Shown here: one piece after another, positions 26,442-35,298 of the stretch
Layout of the letters: every line of letters starts with the position of its first letter
Numbering within the stretch: position 1 is the first letter of the stretch
From: Gammaproteobacteria bacterium
GTDB lineage: Bacteria > Pseudomonadota > Gammaproteobacteria > Coxiellales > Coxiellaceae
Direction: 5' to 3'
Assembly (NCBI GenBank): GCA_023266215.1
Contig: JAHFRQ010000001.1
Span: forward strand, 310,001-374,000
DNA length: 64,000 nucleotides
The notes under the pieces: model-generated
Told to the model about the DNA's origin: nothing
Database searches by the model: none
Seen by the model: only the letters and a program-made list of their open reading frames with translations
Made by a program: the position numbers and the translations under genes

Positions 26442-26469
26442 TTGACTAAACTTGTAAAAGTTGTAATAT
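26442..26469 (+). promoter_or_regulatory. Promoter and possible operator of the biosynthetic operon
   Basis: TTGACT at 26442-26447 and TATAAT-like TAATAT at 26464-26469, 16 nt apart, lie about 45 nt before the N-hydroxylase start. The spacer contains an inverted repeat AACTT-GTAA-AAGTT (26449-26462), well placed for a repressor or activator. Confidence 0.55.
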
Positions 26470-26514
26470 CTATTTCAAGTTTTGCTAACGTAAATAATAG
26501 TTTTGGGAACTGTG

Positions 26515-27849
26515 ATGACCAACAATGAAATTAATTTTAAAATTTTTGACCTAATTGGCATTGGCATCGGCGCATTTAATTTGGGCTTGGCTGCATTAAT
26601 GCAAAAAACTAATTTAACCTATAAATTTCTTGATCTCAAAGAAAGCTTTGATTGGCACGATGGAATGTTGCTTGAGAATGCTAAATTGCAAGTTCATTTT
26701 TTGAAAGATTTGGCAAGTTGCGTCGACCCCGCCAATCCATATACTTTTCTTTCTTATTTATCAGAAAAGGGACGAATCTATCAATTTTTAAATAGAAAGC
26801 AGAGCGTAGTGTCAAGGCACGAATTTAGCGATTATTTTAAATGGGCTGCCGCTCAAATTCCAAATCTATGCTTTGGAGAAAAAATTCTTGATGTGCGCTA
26901 TAGCAATAACTTATTTAATATCATTACTAAAAAAAGTAAATTTTTTGCAAAAAACATTGTGGTGGGAACTGGTCGAACTCCGTATATTCCGATTCGTTTT
27001 AGAGAATTTCTAAGTAAAAATTTTTTTCATAATTATAAATTTAAGCAGTCGCTTAAAGAGCTGGATTTTGCTAACAAGCGAATCGCTATTATTGGTGGCG
27101 GACAAAGTGGTGCTGAGGTATTTGATACTCTTATTTCTTTTCAAAGCAAACCAAAAGAAATTATTTGGGCTTCGAAGCGTGTCAATTTTCAAACATTGGA
27201 AGATAGCTGCTTTGCAAATGAATTCTATACGCCGAACTACGTAAAATATTTTTACAGTTTGCCGTCAAATCTTCGCGAGCAAAAATTAGATGAACAGCGA
27301 TTAACAAGTGATGGAATTACGCAAGAATTGTCTAATGAAATTTATAATAAATTATATGAGTTGAAGTATCTTCGTCCGTCAACTATGAGCTTTGAATTAC
27401 TACCACATCAGGAACTATCCAGGGTAATTAAAAAAGGTGATGGCTATCTCATTACTTTATTTAATAAGGAGCAAGGGGATCTAACTGAATATACTGCTGA
27501 TATTGTTATTTTAGCAACAGGCTATCAGTCTTGCATTTCTGAATGTCTGAAAAATCTACCTCTGGGAATCTCAAATACAAAAAGCCCATCCATAAATATA
27601 GATTATTCAGTAAATTGGCGCTGTTCTTCAACCAACAAAATATTTTTGCAGAATGGGGCGAGGCTTACCCATGGTGTAGCAGATCCTAATTTAAGCCTAG
27701 CCGCTTGGCGAAACGCTATCATTATAAATTCGTTATCGAACGAGCAAATTTATAAAGTTGATACGTGTGAACCAATTGTAAATATTAATCAATTTAATAT
27801 TCTTCAAAAAAGTAGTTTAGATGCTAATTTTTCGTTAGAGGCGGCATAA
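26515..27849 (+). CDS. Flavin-dependent L-lysine/L-ornithine N-hydroxylase
   Basis: NADPH-dependent monooxygenase of the IucD/PvdA (K_oxygenase) family that hydroxylates the side-chain amine of lysine or ornithine; about 444 residues. The FAD motif is GIGIGAFNLGLA, the substrate-region block LQVHFLKDLASCVDPANPYTFLSYL is characteristic, the NADPH motif is IIGGGQSGAEVFDTL and a late ATGYQ closes it. I chose ATG 26515 (GGGA six bases upstream). Its stop overlaps the next ATG by 1 nt. No siderophore synthetase is present. Pairing with a cupin/MetRS gene points to hydrazine formation; lysine as substrate is expected but not shown. Confidence 0.9.
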   Translation: MTNNEINFKIFDLIGIGIGAFNLGLAALMQKTNLTYKFLDLKESFDWHDGMLLENAKLQVHFLKDLASCVDPANPYTFLSYLSEKGRIYQFLNRKQSVVSRHEFSDYFKWAAAQIPNLCFGEKILDVRYSNNLFNIITKKSKFFAKNIVVGTGRTPYIPIRFREFLSKNFFHNYKFKQSLKELDFANKRIAIIGGGQSGAEVFDTLISFQSKPKEIIWASKRVNFQTLEDSCFANEFYTPNYVKYFYSLPSNLREQKLDEQRLTSDGITQELSNEIYNKLYELKYLRPSTMSFELLPHQELSRVIKKGDGYLITLFNKEQGDLTEYTADIVILATGYQSCISECLKNLPLGISNTKSPSINIDYSVNWRCSSTNKIFLQNGARLTHGVADPNLSLAAWRNAIIINSLSNEQIYKVDTCEPIVNINQFNILQKSSLDANFSLEAA

Positions 27850-29825
27850 TGTCCAATGCTCTTGAAAAAATTAAAAAAATAAGTCTCATTAATGAAAAAG
27901 ATTACATAATTGGTCTTAACTGTCGCCTATTAATTTTTGAACCATTTTCGAAAACCATGCCTCACAATCATTCTGAAGGCGAGGTGTGGATTTTAATTTC
28001 AGGAGAAATGACTGTTAAAATAAATGATCAAATCATCGACCTCAAGATGGGTAATTTTTTAAAAATAGACCCTCTTGTAAAGCATCAAATTATAAACGGT
28101 GAGCATTCAAGTGTTTTGCACGTATTATGGTGGAATAATGCGAAAAAATTAAAAAATGTTGTCGAACACTTTGTGGATTCTTCCCCAAAAGAAAGCAAGT
28201 ATCAATTAATTATTCCGGCCATTGTTACTCCAAATGGACCTATGCATCTAGGACACGCTGGAGGACCATATATAATAGCGGATGTTTTACGGCGTGCTTT
28301 TAAAATGCAGGGTATCCGCACCTCTACTTTTCTTGGAACGCTAGGACATCAGGAGCATATTCAAATTGCAGCACACAAAGATGGCTCTGATTATTATGCA
28401 TTGGCCAAAAAAAATACTGATTCGATTTTGCAATCTTTTGCGCTTCTTGATATTGAGTATGATTTTTTTCTACATCCATCACCACCAGCTAGATTTAAAG
28501 AAATCATGAGTGAAATTTTTTATGAGCTGTATCATCAGAAAATTATTTACGAAAAGGAAGCTTCGGTTCCCTTTGACAATGACAATAACTGCTTTGTTGT
28601 TGATGCTCATCTCAAAGGTCAGTGCCCAATGTGTCGTGCATTCGTAAGCGGAGTTGAGTGCGAAAACTGCGGCCTCTATCTGGATGATTCGCTTCTACTT
28701 AAACCATCAACGTTAAAAAATGGCACCGTAGAAACAAGACCCTTAAAAAGACTTTACCTAAAGCTCGAACCGATTTCGCAAAAATTAGCGGAACATTATC
28801 AAACCATGTGGCTAACTACAAGCATGCGCACCTATCTTGATCATTGGTTTTCCAGAGATCTTCCAGATGTATGTATAAGCAACCCCTTAACCGAAGGGAT
28901 TAATATTCCTCTGCCGGGTTACAAAAAACAATATTTTACCGTGGCTTTTGAGCATGTTGCGCGATATTTTTTAGCGTTTGAAATGTTTTCGCAAAAAAAA
29001 GGGAGGCCACAAAGCTGGAAAGATTTTGTTTTAAGCGACGAGCATGAACTTACTATCACATTCGGTAATGATAATTTTTTTGCTCGAACTATTTTGGCTC
29101 CCTCTATCTTGATAGCATTAAAATGCGAGGCTGTAATTCCACGCTATTTTCATAGCAACCATTTCATGAATTTAAACAAAAGCAAGTTTTCTACGAGTAA
29201 GAATAATGCTATCTGGGTAAATGAATTTGTTAACGAACATAATAGAGAATTTTTACGCTTCTATTTGATTTATATGCGTCCAGAATTTAGCGAAACGAAT
29301 TTTTCTGTTGACGAATTCAAAAAATTCAATCAAGCATTGTGGAAAGAAGGTTTTGCAAATTATTTATTTAAAATTCAGTCGATTCTAGATAAGCATGAAT
29401 CAAAAATATTACCTGGCGCTGGGGAATTCAGTCATCATGAAGTAAGTTTCTTGCGCATCACTCAAGAGTTGGGCAAAAATATTAATCGATCAATTGCGCC
29501 GCGAAATTTTAATTCTACTTTTTTATGCTCTCAAATTGAAAGGTATGTGCTGGAAGCAATTCGATTTGCAGATAGCGCTACCTCATGGAAACATATGCAG
29601 CTTCATACCCCGCGATCTTCATTGCTAGCAACACAAACCAGACTGTTGCTATATTCTTTAGCAGTTCTAATTGTTGGTTTACACCCTGTTATGCCAAACT
29701 TAACAACACAGTTAGCAAATTGCTTGGGGCTGGGGTCCATAACCACTGCATTATTAGCAGAAGATTGGTTGCAGAAGCCTTTTAATGCTTTTTCGCTTAA
29801 TTCAATTATTGAAATACTACAGTAA
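27849..29825 (+). CDS. Cupin/methionyl-tRNA-synthetase-like fusion (predicted hydrazine synthetase)
   Basis: A 658-residue fusion. Residues ~20-95 are a cupin with metal ligands His39, His41, Glu45 and His79. Residues ~115-650 resemble class I MetRS: HLGH at 133-136 (HIGH motif), a zinc knuckle with Cys259, 262, 271 and 274, KFSTS at 446-450 (KMSKS variant) and a helical tail. Known cupin/MetRS enzymes (Spb40 of the s56-p1 pathway, Tri28 of triacsin) use ATP to adenylate an amino acid and join it to N-hydroxylysine, forming an N-N bond. The gene follows the N-hydroxylase directly, as expected. It is not a housekeeping MetRS. Partner amino acid unknown. Confidence 0.88.
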   Translation: MSNALEKIKKISLINEKDYIIGLNCRLLIFEPFSKTMPHNHSEGEVWILISGEMTVKINDQIIDLKMGNFLKIDPLVKHQIINGEHSSVLHVLWWNNAKKLKNVVEHFVDSSPKESKYQLIIPAIVTPNGPMHLGHAGGPYIIADVLRRAFKMQGIRTSTFLGTLGHQEHIQIAAHKDGSDYYALAKKNTDSILQSFALLDIEYDFFLHPSPPARFKEIMSEIFYELYHQKIIYEKEASVPFDNDNNCFVVDAHLKGQCPMCRAFVSGVECENCGLYLDDSLLLKPSTLKNGTVETRPLKRLYLKLEPISQKLAEHYQTMWLTTSMRTYLDHWFSRDLPDVCISNPLTEGINIPLPGYKKQYFTVAFEHVARYFLAFEMFSQKKGRPQSWKDFVLSDEHELTITFGNDNFFARTILAPSILIALKCEAVIPRYFHSNHFMNLNKSKFSTSKNNAIWVNEFVNEHNREFLRFYLIYMRPEFSETNFSVDEFKKFNQALWKEGFANYLFKIQSILDKHESKILPGAGEFSHHEVSFLRITQELGKNINRSIAPRNFNSTFLCSQIERYVLEAIRFADSATSWKHMQLHTPRSSLLATQTRLLLYSLAVLIVGLHPVMPNLTTQLANCLGLGSITTALLAEDWLQKPFNAFSLNSIIEILQ

Positions 29826-29839
29826 AAACAGGAGCATAT

Positions 29840-31009
29840 ATGTTTCAAGAACTACAGGCGTTACCAGAGGACCCCATTTTACGCTACAGCACGGAATTCA
29901 ATCATGATAATCGCTCACATAAAATAAATCTTACTGTGGGCATGTATTATGATGAAGAAAGTCGAATTCCTGTGTTTCAGGCCGTCCAATTAGCAGAAAA
30001 AGCAATTCTAGAAGCCGGCCACAATAAAAATTACTTTCCTATTGACGGACCTATCGAATATCGTACGCAGGTTTCTGAATTAATCTTGGGAAAGCAGGAT
30101 GAACGGGTAACTGTTTGCTACGCTCCTGGCGGCACTGGAGCGGTTCGATTGGGGGCAGAGCTCATTAAAAAAGCGCGCCCTTCGTCGGCAGTTTGGATCA
30201 GCGATCCCACCTGGAATGTTCATTGTAGTATATTTCAGCAATGTGGCTTTGTGATAAATAAATACCAGTATTTAGAGTCAAACGGCACGCTTCGTTTTTC
30301 TCAAGTTATGCAGTGTCTTTCTCAAGCCAAACCTGGGGATTGTATTGTTTTGCATGGCTGTTGTCATAACCCCACCGGCATTGATCCTACGCCTTCTCAG
30401 TGGAATGCGCTTTTTGAATTACTCAAGGAAAAAAAAGTTACGCCATTTTTTGACATGCCATATCATGGATTTGCCAATGGATTGGAAGAAGATATGTCAC
30501 ATATTCGACTGGCAATAGAAAAATTTGATGATGTCATGGTGGCATATTCTTTTTCAAAAACAATGGGGCTGTATTGCGATAGAGTCGGCGCCTTGCTTGT
30601 TAAAACAAAAAATGACAGCGCGGCAAATATCATCGGAAGTCACTTACGTTTTCTTGCTCGAATGATGTTTTCCAACCCTCCTGCACACGGAATTAGAATT
30701 GTTGAATGCGTATTAAAAAATAAATTTCTGCGAAAACAATGGCAGGAAGAATTAGACTCCTGCAGAAAACGGTTAAAATTTGCGAGAAAAAAAATGGCTC
30801 TTGAGCTTAGTTCCGCCAACTGCAATTTTGCACATCTGGGGAGTGGTAATGGGATGTTCTCGCTTACAGGCCTTAATTCCGATGAGGTATTGAGCCTCAA
30901 AAAAAGATTTGGAATATACCTTTTGCAAAATGGTAGGATTAATATCGCGGCCCTTAACGATCGTAATATTCCTATTATTTGCAACGCTATTCTGCAAGTT
31001 ATTAATTAA
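29840..31009 (+). CDS. PLP-dependent aminotransferase (aspartate/aromatic class)
   Basis: Fold-type I transaminase of 389 residues. The start LQALPEDPILRYSTEF..NLTVGMYYDEE is typical of the AspC/TyrB group; HNPTGIDPT (residues ~176-184), DMPYHGF (205-211) and SFSKTMGLYCDRVG with the PLP lysine Lys240 are seen. An AGGAG site precedes the ATG. Because it lies inside the N-N-forming operon, it probably works on an amino or hydrazino acid intermediate; an ordinary aspartate transaminase role cannot be excluded. Confidence 0.88.
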   Translation: MFQELQALPEDPILRYSTEFNHDNRSHKINLTVGMYYDEESRIPVFQAVQLAEKAILEAGHNKNYFPIDGPIEYRTQVSELILGKQDERVTVCYAPGGTGAVRLGAELIKKARPSSAVWISDPTWNVHCSIFQQCGFVINKYQYLESNGTLRFSQVMQCLSQAKPGDCIVLHGCCHNPTGIDPTPSQWNALFELLKEKKVTPFFDMPYHGFANGLEEDMSHIRLAIEKFDDVMVAYSFSKTMGLYCDRVGALLVKTKNDSAANIIGSHLRFLARMMFSNPPAHGIRIVECVLKNKFLRKQWQEELDSCRKRLKFARKKMALELSSANCNFAHLGSGNGMFSLTGLNSDEVLSLKKRFGIYLLQNGRINIAALNDRNIPIICNAILQVIN

Positions 31010-31027
31010 TTTTCGCGAGAGGAAATT

Positions 31028-31696
31028 GTGAAAGAAAAAATCTCATACCAACATCCTAAAATATTGGATTCATCTGCTGAAAATGTTTGTCACGCAATTA
31101 AAGTAGTTGAAAATGGCGGGGTTGCTATTTTGCCTGCAGATACAGTGTACGGTATTTTTGCAAGATCAGATATGCATGATACTGTGGAGCGCGTTTACAG
31201 CATAAAAAAAAGGGAGAAAAGGAAGCCTTTCGTTATTTATACTAATGCAGAAAAAGTCGAAATGATAGCTTATGTGAATGATATTGGTCGCAAGTTTATA
31301 AATCAAGTATGGCCAAAAGCTCTGTCGCTTATTTTACCCAAGCGTCCAATCATTTCAAATTGGTTTACACATAATAAAGACACTATCGCTGTCATGACTG
31401 CGCGAAACTTTATCATTTCTAGCCTAGTTAAAAATATAAAATATCCCATTTTAGGCACAACTGTAAATATTTCAGGTGAGCCAGAGTTAAAAAAAGGAAT
31501 TGATATTATTCGTTTTGTAGACGAAGTAGACGTTATCATCATAGATGATACAATTCCTATTTATAACAAACCTTCCACAATGATTGACTGTACTCTCAAT
31601 CCACCTCGAATTGCGCGTCTGTCTTCTTTAACGCTAAGGGAGCTACAAAAAATTGTACCGGAACTTCAAGTTGATCTCAGCAGGAAAATTTCATGA
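31028..31696 (+). CDS. Sua5/YrdC/YciO-like protein in the biosynthetic operon
   Basis: A 222-residue YrdC-fold protein starting at GTG 31028 (AGAGGA upstream). VAILPADTVYGI, the basic KKREKRKPF loop and TTVNISGEPE correspond to the ATP/bicarbonate-binding motifs of TsaC/Sua5, which make threonylcarbamoyl-AMP. Sequence LLPADTVYG..KR..KPF is well kept, so the protein may be active. Inside this operon it may carboxylate and adenylate an amine or hydrazine nitrogen, giving a carbamoyl-type group; this is inference. It overlaps the GcvT-like gene (ATGA). Confidence 0.82.
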   Translation: MKEKISYQHPKILDSSAENVCHAIKVVENGGVAILPADTVYGIFARSDMHDTVERVYSIKKREKRKPFVIYTNAEKVEMIAYVNDIGRKFINQVWPKALSLILPKRPIISNWFTHNKDTIAVMTARNFIISSLVKNIKYPILGTTVNISGEPELKKGIDIIRFVDEVDVIIIDDTIPIYNKPSTMIDCTLNPPRIARLSSLTLRELQKIVPELQVDLSRKIS

Positions 31697-32838
31697 TAAA
31701 AGCCACTACATTTTCACGTGTGACACCATATTATCAAAACCATTTAGAGTCAGGTGCAGAAATGATGCTAAAAGGCGGATGGTTGCGTCCAGCGAAATAT
31801 ACATCAACCGAAACAGAGGTAAACAATACTCGCAGAGACATTGGAATTATTGATGCGCACTCTATGGGAAAATTTGAAATATCTGGAAGGGATGCATTTT
31901 CATTTATGCAGTACCTTATCACCAATGACCTGAATAAAATCAAGCAAGGCAGAGGTGGGATATACACTTGCTTGTGTAATGAAAATGGCGGTGTAATCGA
32001 TGATGTTGTTGTTTATTTTATTGATAGAGAAAATTTTTATTTTATTACCAATACGCTTTCCGTATCACGTGTTGATGAATGGATTCGTTGTGTTGCTAAA
32101 AAAAATAATTTTAATGTGCATATACAAAACTCAACTAACAGCATCGCCTATTTAGCATTGCAAGGGCCAAAATCTCCATTAATGATTAATTTGCTTTTTG
32201 GCAGCAATGGAGTCTCTTTGAATTATTTTGAATTCACGAAAATTAACTTGGAAAATGTTCCTGTTCTGTTGGCAAGAACTGGGTATACCGGTGAGATTGG
32301 CTATGAGCTTAATTTTCCTTCCGAATTTGGTTATGTCATTTGGAAATATCTACTTGAGAAGGGAAAACCATACGGCATCACACCAGTTGGTGGTTTAGCT
32401 GTGCAAGTATTAAGAATAGAAAAAGCATATCTGTCGCACGGCACCGATATGTCTGTTGACAATAATCCATTTGAGGTTGGGCTGGGCTGGACGCTTAGTT
32501 TCACAAAAGGCGATTTCCTAGGACGCGAGGAGTTATTGCTTATCCAAAAAAATGGTGTAACGAAAAAATTGTTTGGGTTCGAAATAGAAAGCTGTGCGAA
32601 AGAATGCCAGAAAGGAAATCCAATTTTTTGCAAAGGCAATTATGCTGGTTATATAACATCATGTTGCAAAAGCCCAACGCTTAATAAAATTATTGCTCTT
32701 GGTTTTATAGAAAAACCTTACTGGGAAGATAATCATTTTGCATTAAAAGGAGATGCATTATCTATCTTAAAAAAGGTCAATACCCCTTTCTATGATAATA
32801 AGAAAATCAGAGTCAAAGCCGACTCCAAGCACATTTAA
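31693..32838 (+). CDS. GcvT-like folate-dependent aminomethyltransferase homologue
   Basis: A 381-residue protein of the glycine-cleavage T-protein family. DIGIIDAHSMGKFEISGRDA, GGVIDDVVVY with the catalytic-type Asp (103/104), ALQGPKSP, ARTGYTGEIGYEL and the C-terminal barrel (FLGREELL onward) are all present. Neither gcvH nor gcvP is nearby, so glycine cleavage is unlikely. It could move a one-carbon unit between tetrahydrofolate and an amine or hydrazine intermediate. It is coupled to the Sua5-like gene by a 4-nt overlap. Confidence 0.85.
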   Translation: MIKATTFSRVTPYYQNHLESGAEMMLKGGWLRPAKYTSTETEVNNTRRDIGIIDAHSMGKFEISGRDAFSFMQYLITNDLNKIKQGRGGIYTCLCNENGGVIDDVVVYFIDRENFYFITNTLSVSRVDEWIRCVAKKNNFNVHIQNSTNSIAYLALQGPKSPLMINLLFGSNGVSLNYFEFTKINLENVPVLLARTGYTGEIGYELNFPSEFGYVIWKYLLEKGKPYGITPVGGLAVQVLRIEKAYLSHGTDMSVDNNPFEVGLGWTLSFTKGDFLGREELLLIQKNGVTKKLFGFEIESCAKECQKGNPIFCKGNYAGYITSCCKSPTLNKIIALGFIEKPYWEDNHFALKGDALSILKKVNTPFYDNKKIRVKADSKHI

Positions 32839-32855
32839 TAATTGATGGAAATTGA

Positions 32856-34073
32856 ATGCAAAATAACTTTGAGATTTATAACAAGTACATTTTTATTATA
32901 TATAGAATGCTTTCAAGAGCTTACTTTCATCTTCCTATTTTGTTGATTTTTCTTTTAACAAAATTGTCTAGTTTAATCTGTGCTGAATTTATGCTAGCGA
33001 TTTACGCCTTGTCAATTGCTGCTTTTTCAACCCTAAATACATTTTTAATAAAAAAAGAAATTAAATTAAAGTATATAATTGCAGGTGGCGAAATATGCAA
33101 GGCGATTGGATTATTCCTTATTGTTTTCTTTAACTCTTCAGAGTTATATATAGCTTTGGGGCAGTTAATTGGTGGTCTCGGGTTTGCATTGTGTATTGGA
33201 ACAGACTCTAGTCTTCTGCGTTCACAATACTTAAATAATGGACAGGAAGTGTATCAAAAAATAGAGTCTAGCTCTATGTCATTAGTTTTTCTTGTCATAT
33301 TTCTAGCTGGAAACATTGGGAGTTTTCTATATTCTATTCATTCTACGCTTCCATTTTATATTAGCATTTTTACAACGCTAGTCTCATCACTAATTATTTT
33401 ATCATTTCATGAGCCGCAGAAAAAATCTGATGATATTTTAAAAAATGCATCATATACCGTCGGTTTGCAAAATAAAATTTTTAACATCGATTCAATGATC
33501 ATTTATTGGATGTGCTATTACGTGATAGTTAGAGCAACTGTACTTGCATTATTTGTTGGCTTTTTACCACTATTACTGGAAAGCAAAGCAATTTCGATAG
33601 AGTATTTTGGATTTTTCCTTGGATTCTTTTCCATCTGCGCTGCTGTAAGCGCTCGTTATATTACCAAGAGTTTTCTTGACTGTCACAAATTATTTTCTTC
33701 GATGCTGACAGCGATTTTGCTATGCATGAGCGTGTCTCTTTTTACCTTTTTCAGTAGCAATATGGGATGGCTAATTGGTATGGCCTTATTAGGTGCTGCA
33801 GCCGGAGCTGTTAGACCTCTTGCTCTTTCTCAAATTAGTCAAAAAATTTCTTCCATTATTGAAACAAAAATTATTCTTTCAAAGATGGAAGCCATGTACG
33901 GTATAGCAAATGGATTTTTATTATTTATTGGTGGAATTCTAGCTATTCTTTATGGCTTAAGGTCATGCTTTCTCCTAATAAGCCTGTTACCAATTTTATT
34001 TACGATTAGCGCCCCGCTTGTAACCTTTTTAAGAGCGCGTAAAAATAAAGTGCAACCCATTCATCAAAGCTAG
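32856..34073 (+). CDS. MFS transporter (probable product exporter)
   Basis: A 405-residue protein with about twelve hydrophobic helices and a charged central loop near residues 185-205 (SFHEPQKKSDD), the layout of the major facilitator superfamily. Loop motifs are weak, so the substrate class cannot be named. It lies 17 nt after the GcvT-like gene and 19 nt before the dehydrogenase, and the most economical role is export of, or self-protection from, the pathway's product. Confidence 0.8.
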   Translation: MQNNFEIYNKYIFIIYRMLSRAYFHLPILLIFLLTKLSSLICAEFMLAIYALSIAAFSTLNTFLIKKEIKLKYIIAGGEICKAIGLFLIVFFNSSELYIALGQLIGGLGFALCIGTDSSLLRSQYLNNGQEVYQKIESSSMSLVFLVIFLAGNIGSFLYSIHSTLPFYISIFTTLVSSLIILSFHEPQKKSDDILKNASYTVGLQNKIFNIDSMIIYWMCYYVIVRATVLALFVGFLPLLLESKAISIEYFGFFLGFFSICAAVSARYITKSFLDCHKLFSSMLTAILLCMSVSLFTFFSSNMGWLIGMALLGAAAGAVRPLALSQISQKISSIIETKIILSKMEAMYGIANGFLLFIGGILAILYGLRSCFLLISLLPILFTISAPLVTFLRARKNKVQPIHQS

Positions 34074-34092
34074 CTCTTACGGAATAGAATAT

Positions 34093-35259
34093 ATGAATAT
34101 TGTTGTATTTGGTGCGGGTGAAATGGGTAAAGCAATATGCACTTATTTTTTAAAATTTCAAAAAATTGAGAGTCTCACATTAATTGATATTAATAGCAGT
34201 CAACTTAAAAGAGCTTCAGAAAATTTATCAAGATATGTCTGCATTGATAAACTGATATTGAATAATTCCGATAATATTGAAGAAATTATTTCTGCATGTA
34301 ATATAGTTTTTGCTGCTGTACCATGGCAAGCTCATGCTGAAATTATTAATTTAGTATGTCAATATGACAAACCAATGCTTTCGGTCACCAGGCCCAACTA
34401 CAGTGAAATATCAAAATTGGAAAATCAGCTGCAAAAAATGGTCAATCCAGTAGTGGTGGGCTGCGGCTTAGAGCCTGGGTTAACGGAAATAATGGCACTT
34501 TATTGTGCGAACTTATTTGATCATTTAGATGAGCTGCATATCAAGTGTGGGGGAATAACACGCATACCTTCTGACAATATTTTTAAGCATAAAACATTGT
34601 TTGGAACTCGCTATCTGCCAATCTCAATGCGAGATGCCTATACTATTAAAAACAAGAAAAAAATCAAGATTGCTCGATTTTCAGACGCAGAAGAAATTGA
34701 TATCTTGAATTTGGGAAAGCTGGAGGCATGGCATGATGGAATGGTGCCATGGTTATATAAATATCCAGAAATTGCATCAGCGCACACGGTTACACAAAAA
34801 ACACTGCGTTGGCCAGGGTTTTCAGAAACCGTCAACCAGTTAGATCGACTGGGTCTTTTAAGTGAAGAGCAAATTCAAATTGGCGAAATTGCGCTTTCCC
34901 CAAAACAATTTCTTGAGTATTTTTACGAGCATGACGTTAAATTAAATAATGATAATAATGTATCTTTATTAAAAATCATAGCAACAGGAAAGCACAAAAA
35001 AAATAATATGAAAAAAGTTTTCTTAAGTCTTATAGCCACAAATCGCACTGATATGGGATTAAATTCAATGGCATTTATTACTGGATTTTCGGTATCTCTT
35101 ATTGGCGTGATGCTGCTCCAAGGGAAAATAAATGAGCATGGCTTTGTCAGGCCCGAGAAAATTATTTGTGGCGAGCCATGTAATTTTTTGATGGAAAGTT
35201 TAAAATCATTCGGTATTGAAATTTCCATCAACACAGGGATCTACTCTGACAAATCTTAA
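34093..35259 (+). CDS. Saccharopine-dehydrogenase-like oxidoreductase
   Basis: A 388-residue NAD(P)-dependent enzyme: Rossmann motif VVFGAGEMGKA at the start, TLIDINSSQLKRA after strand 2, VVVGCGLEPGLTEIMA in the middle, as in saccharopine dehydrogenase and lysine 6-dehydrogenase. Saccharopine is an N6-substituted lysine, and the expected N-N product of the first two enzymes is also one, so oxidation at lysine C6 to release the free hydrazino acid is chemically plausible. This is inference. Last intact gene of the operon. Confidence 0.82.
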   Translation: MNIVVFGAGEMGKAICTYFLKFQKIESLTLIDINSSQLKRASENLSRYVCIDKLILNNSDNIEEIISACNIVFAAVPWQAHAEIINLVCQYDKPMLSVTRPNYSEISKLENQLQKMVNPVVVGCGLEPGLTEIMALYCANLFDHLDELHIKCGGITRIPSDNIFKHKTLFGTRYLPISMRDAYTIKNKKKIKIARFSDAEEIDILNLGKLEAWHDGMVPWLYKYPEIASAHTVTQKTLRWPGFSETVNQLDRLGLLSEEQIQIGEIALSPKQFLEYFYEHDVKLNNDNNVSLLKIIATGKHKKNNMKKVFLSLIATNRTDMGLNSMAFITGFSVSLIGVMLLQGKINEHGFVRPEKIICGEPCNFLMESLKSFGIEISINTGIYSDKS

Positions 35260-35298
35260 TCTAAAAATGTTATTCAATTCTTAACTGAGCAGCAAGCA

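Noticed and set aside
26515-27849. Siderophore (hydroxamate) biosynthesis gene
   Set aside because: No acyl- or acetyltransferase, IucA/IucC-like synthetase, NRPS or TonB receptor gene lies nearby; the adjacent cupin/MetRS gene explains it better.
27849-29825. Housekeeping methionyl-tRNA synthetase
   Set aside because: The N-terminal cupin, the altered KMSKS loop, the shortened C-terminus and the N-hydroxylase neighbour fit the hydrazine-forming family instead.
31693-32838. Glycine cleavage system operon
   Set aside because: Only the T-protein fold is present; gcvH and gcvP are absent and the neighbours belong to another pathway.
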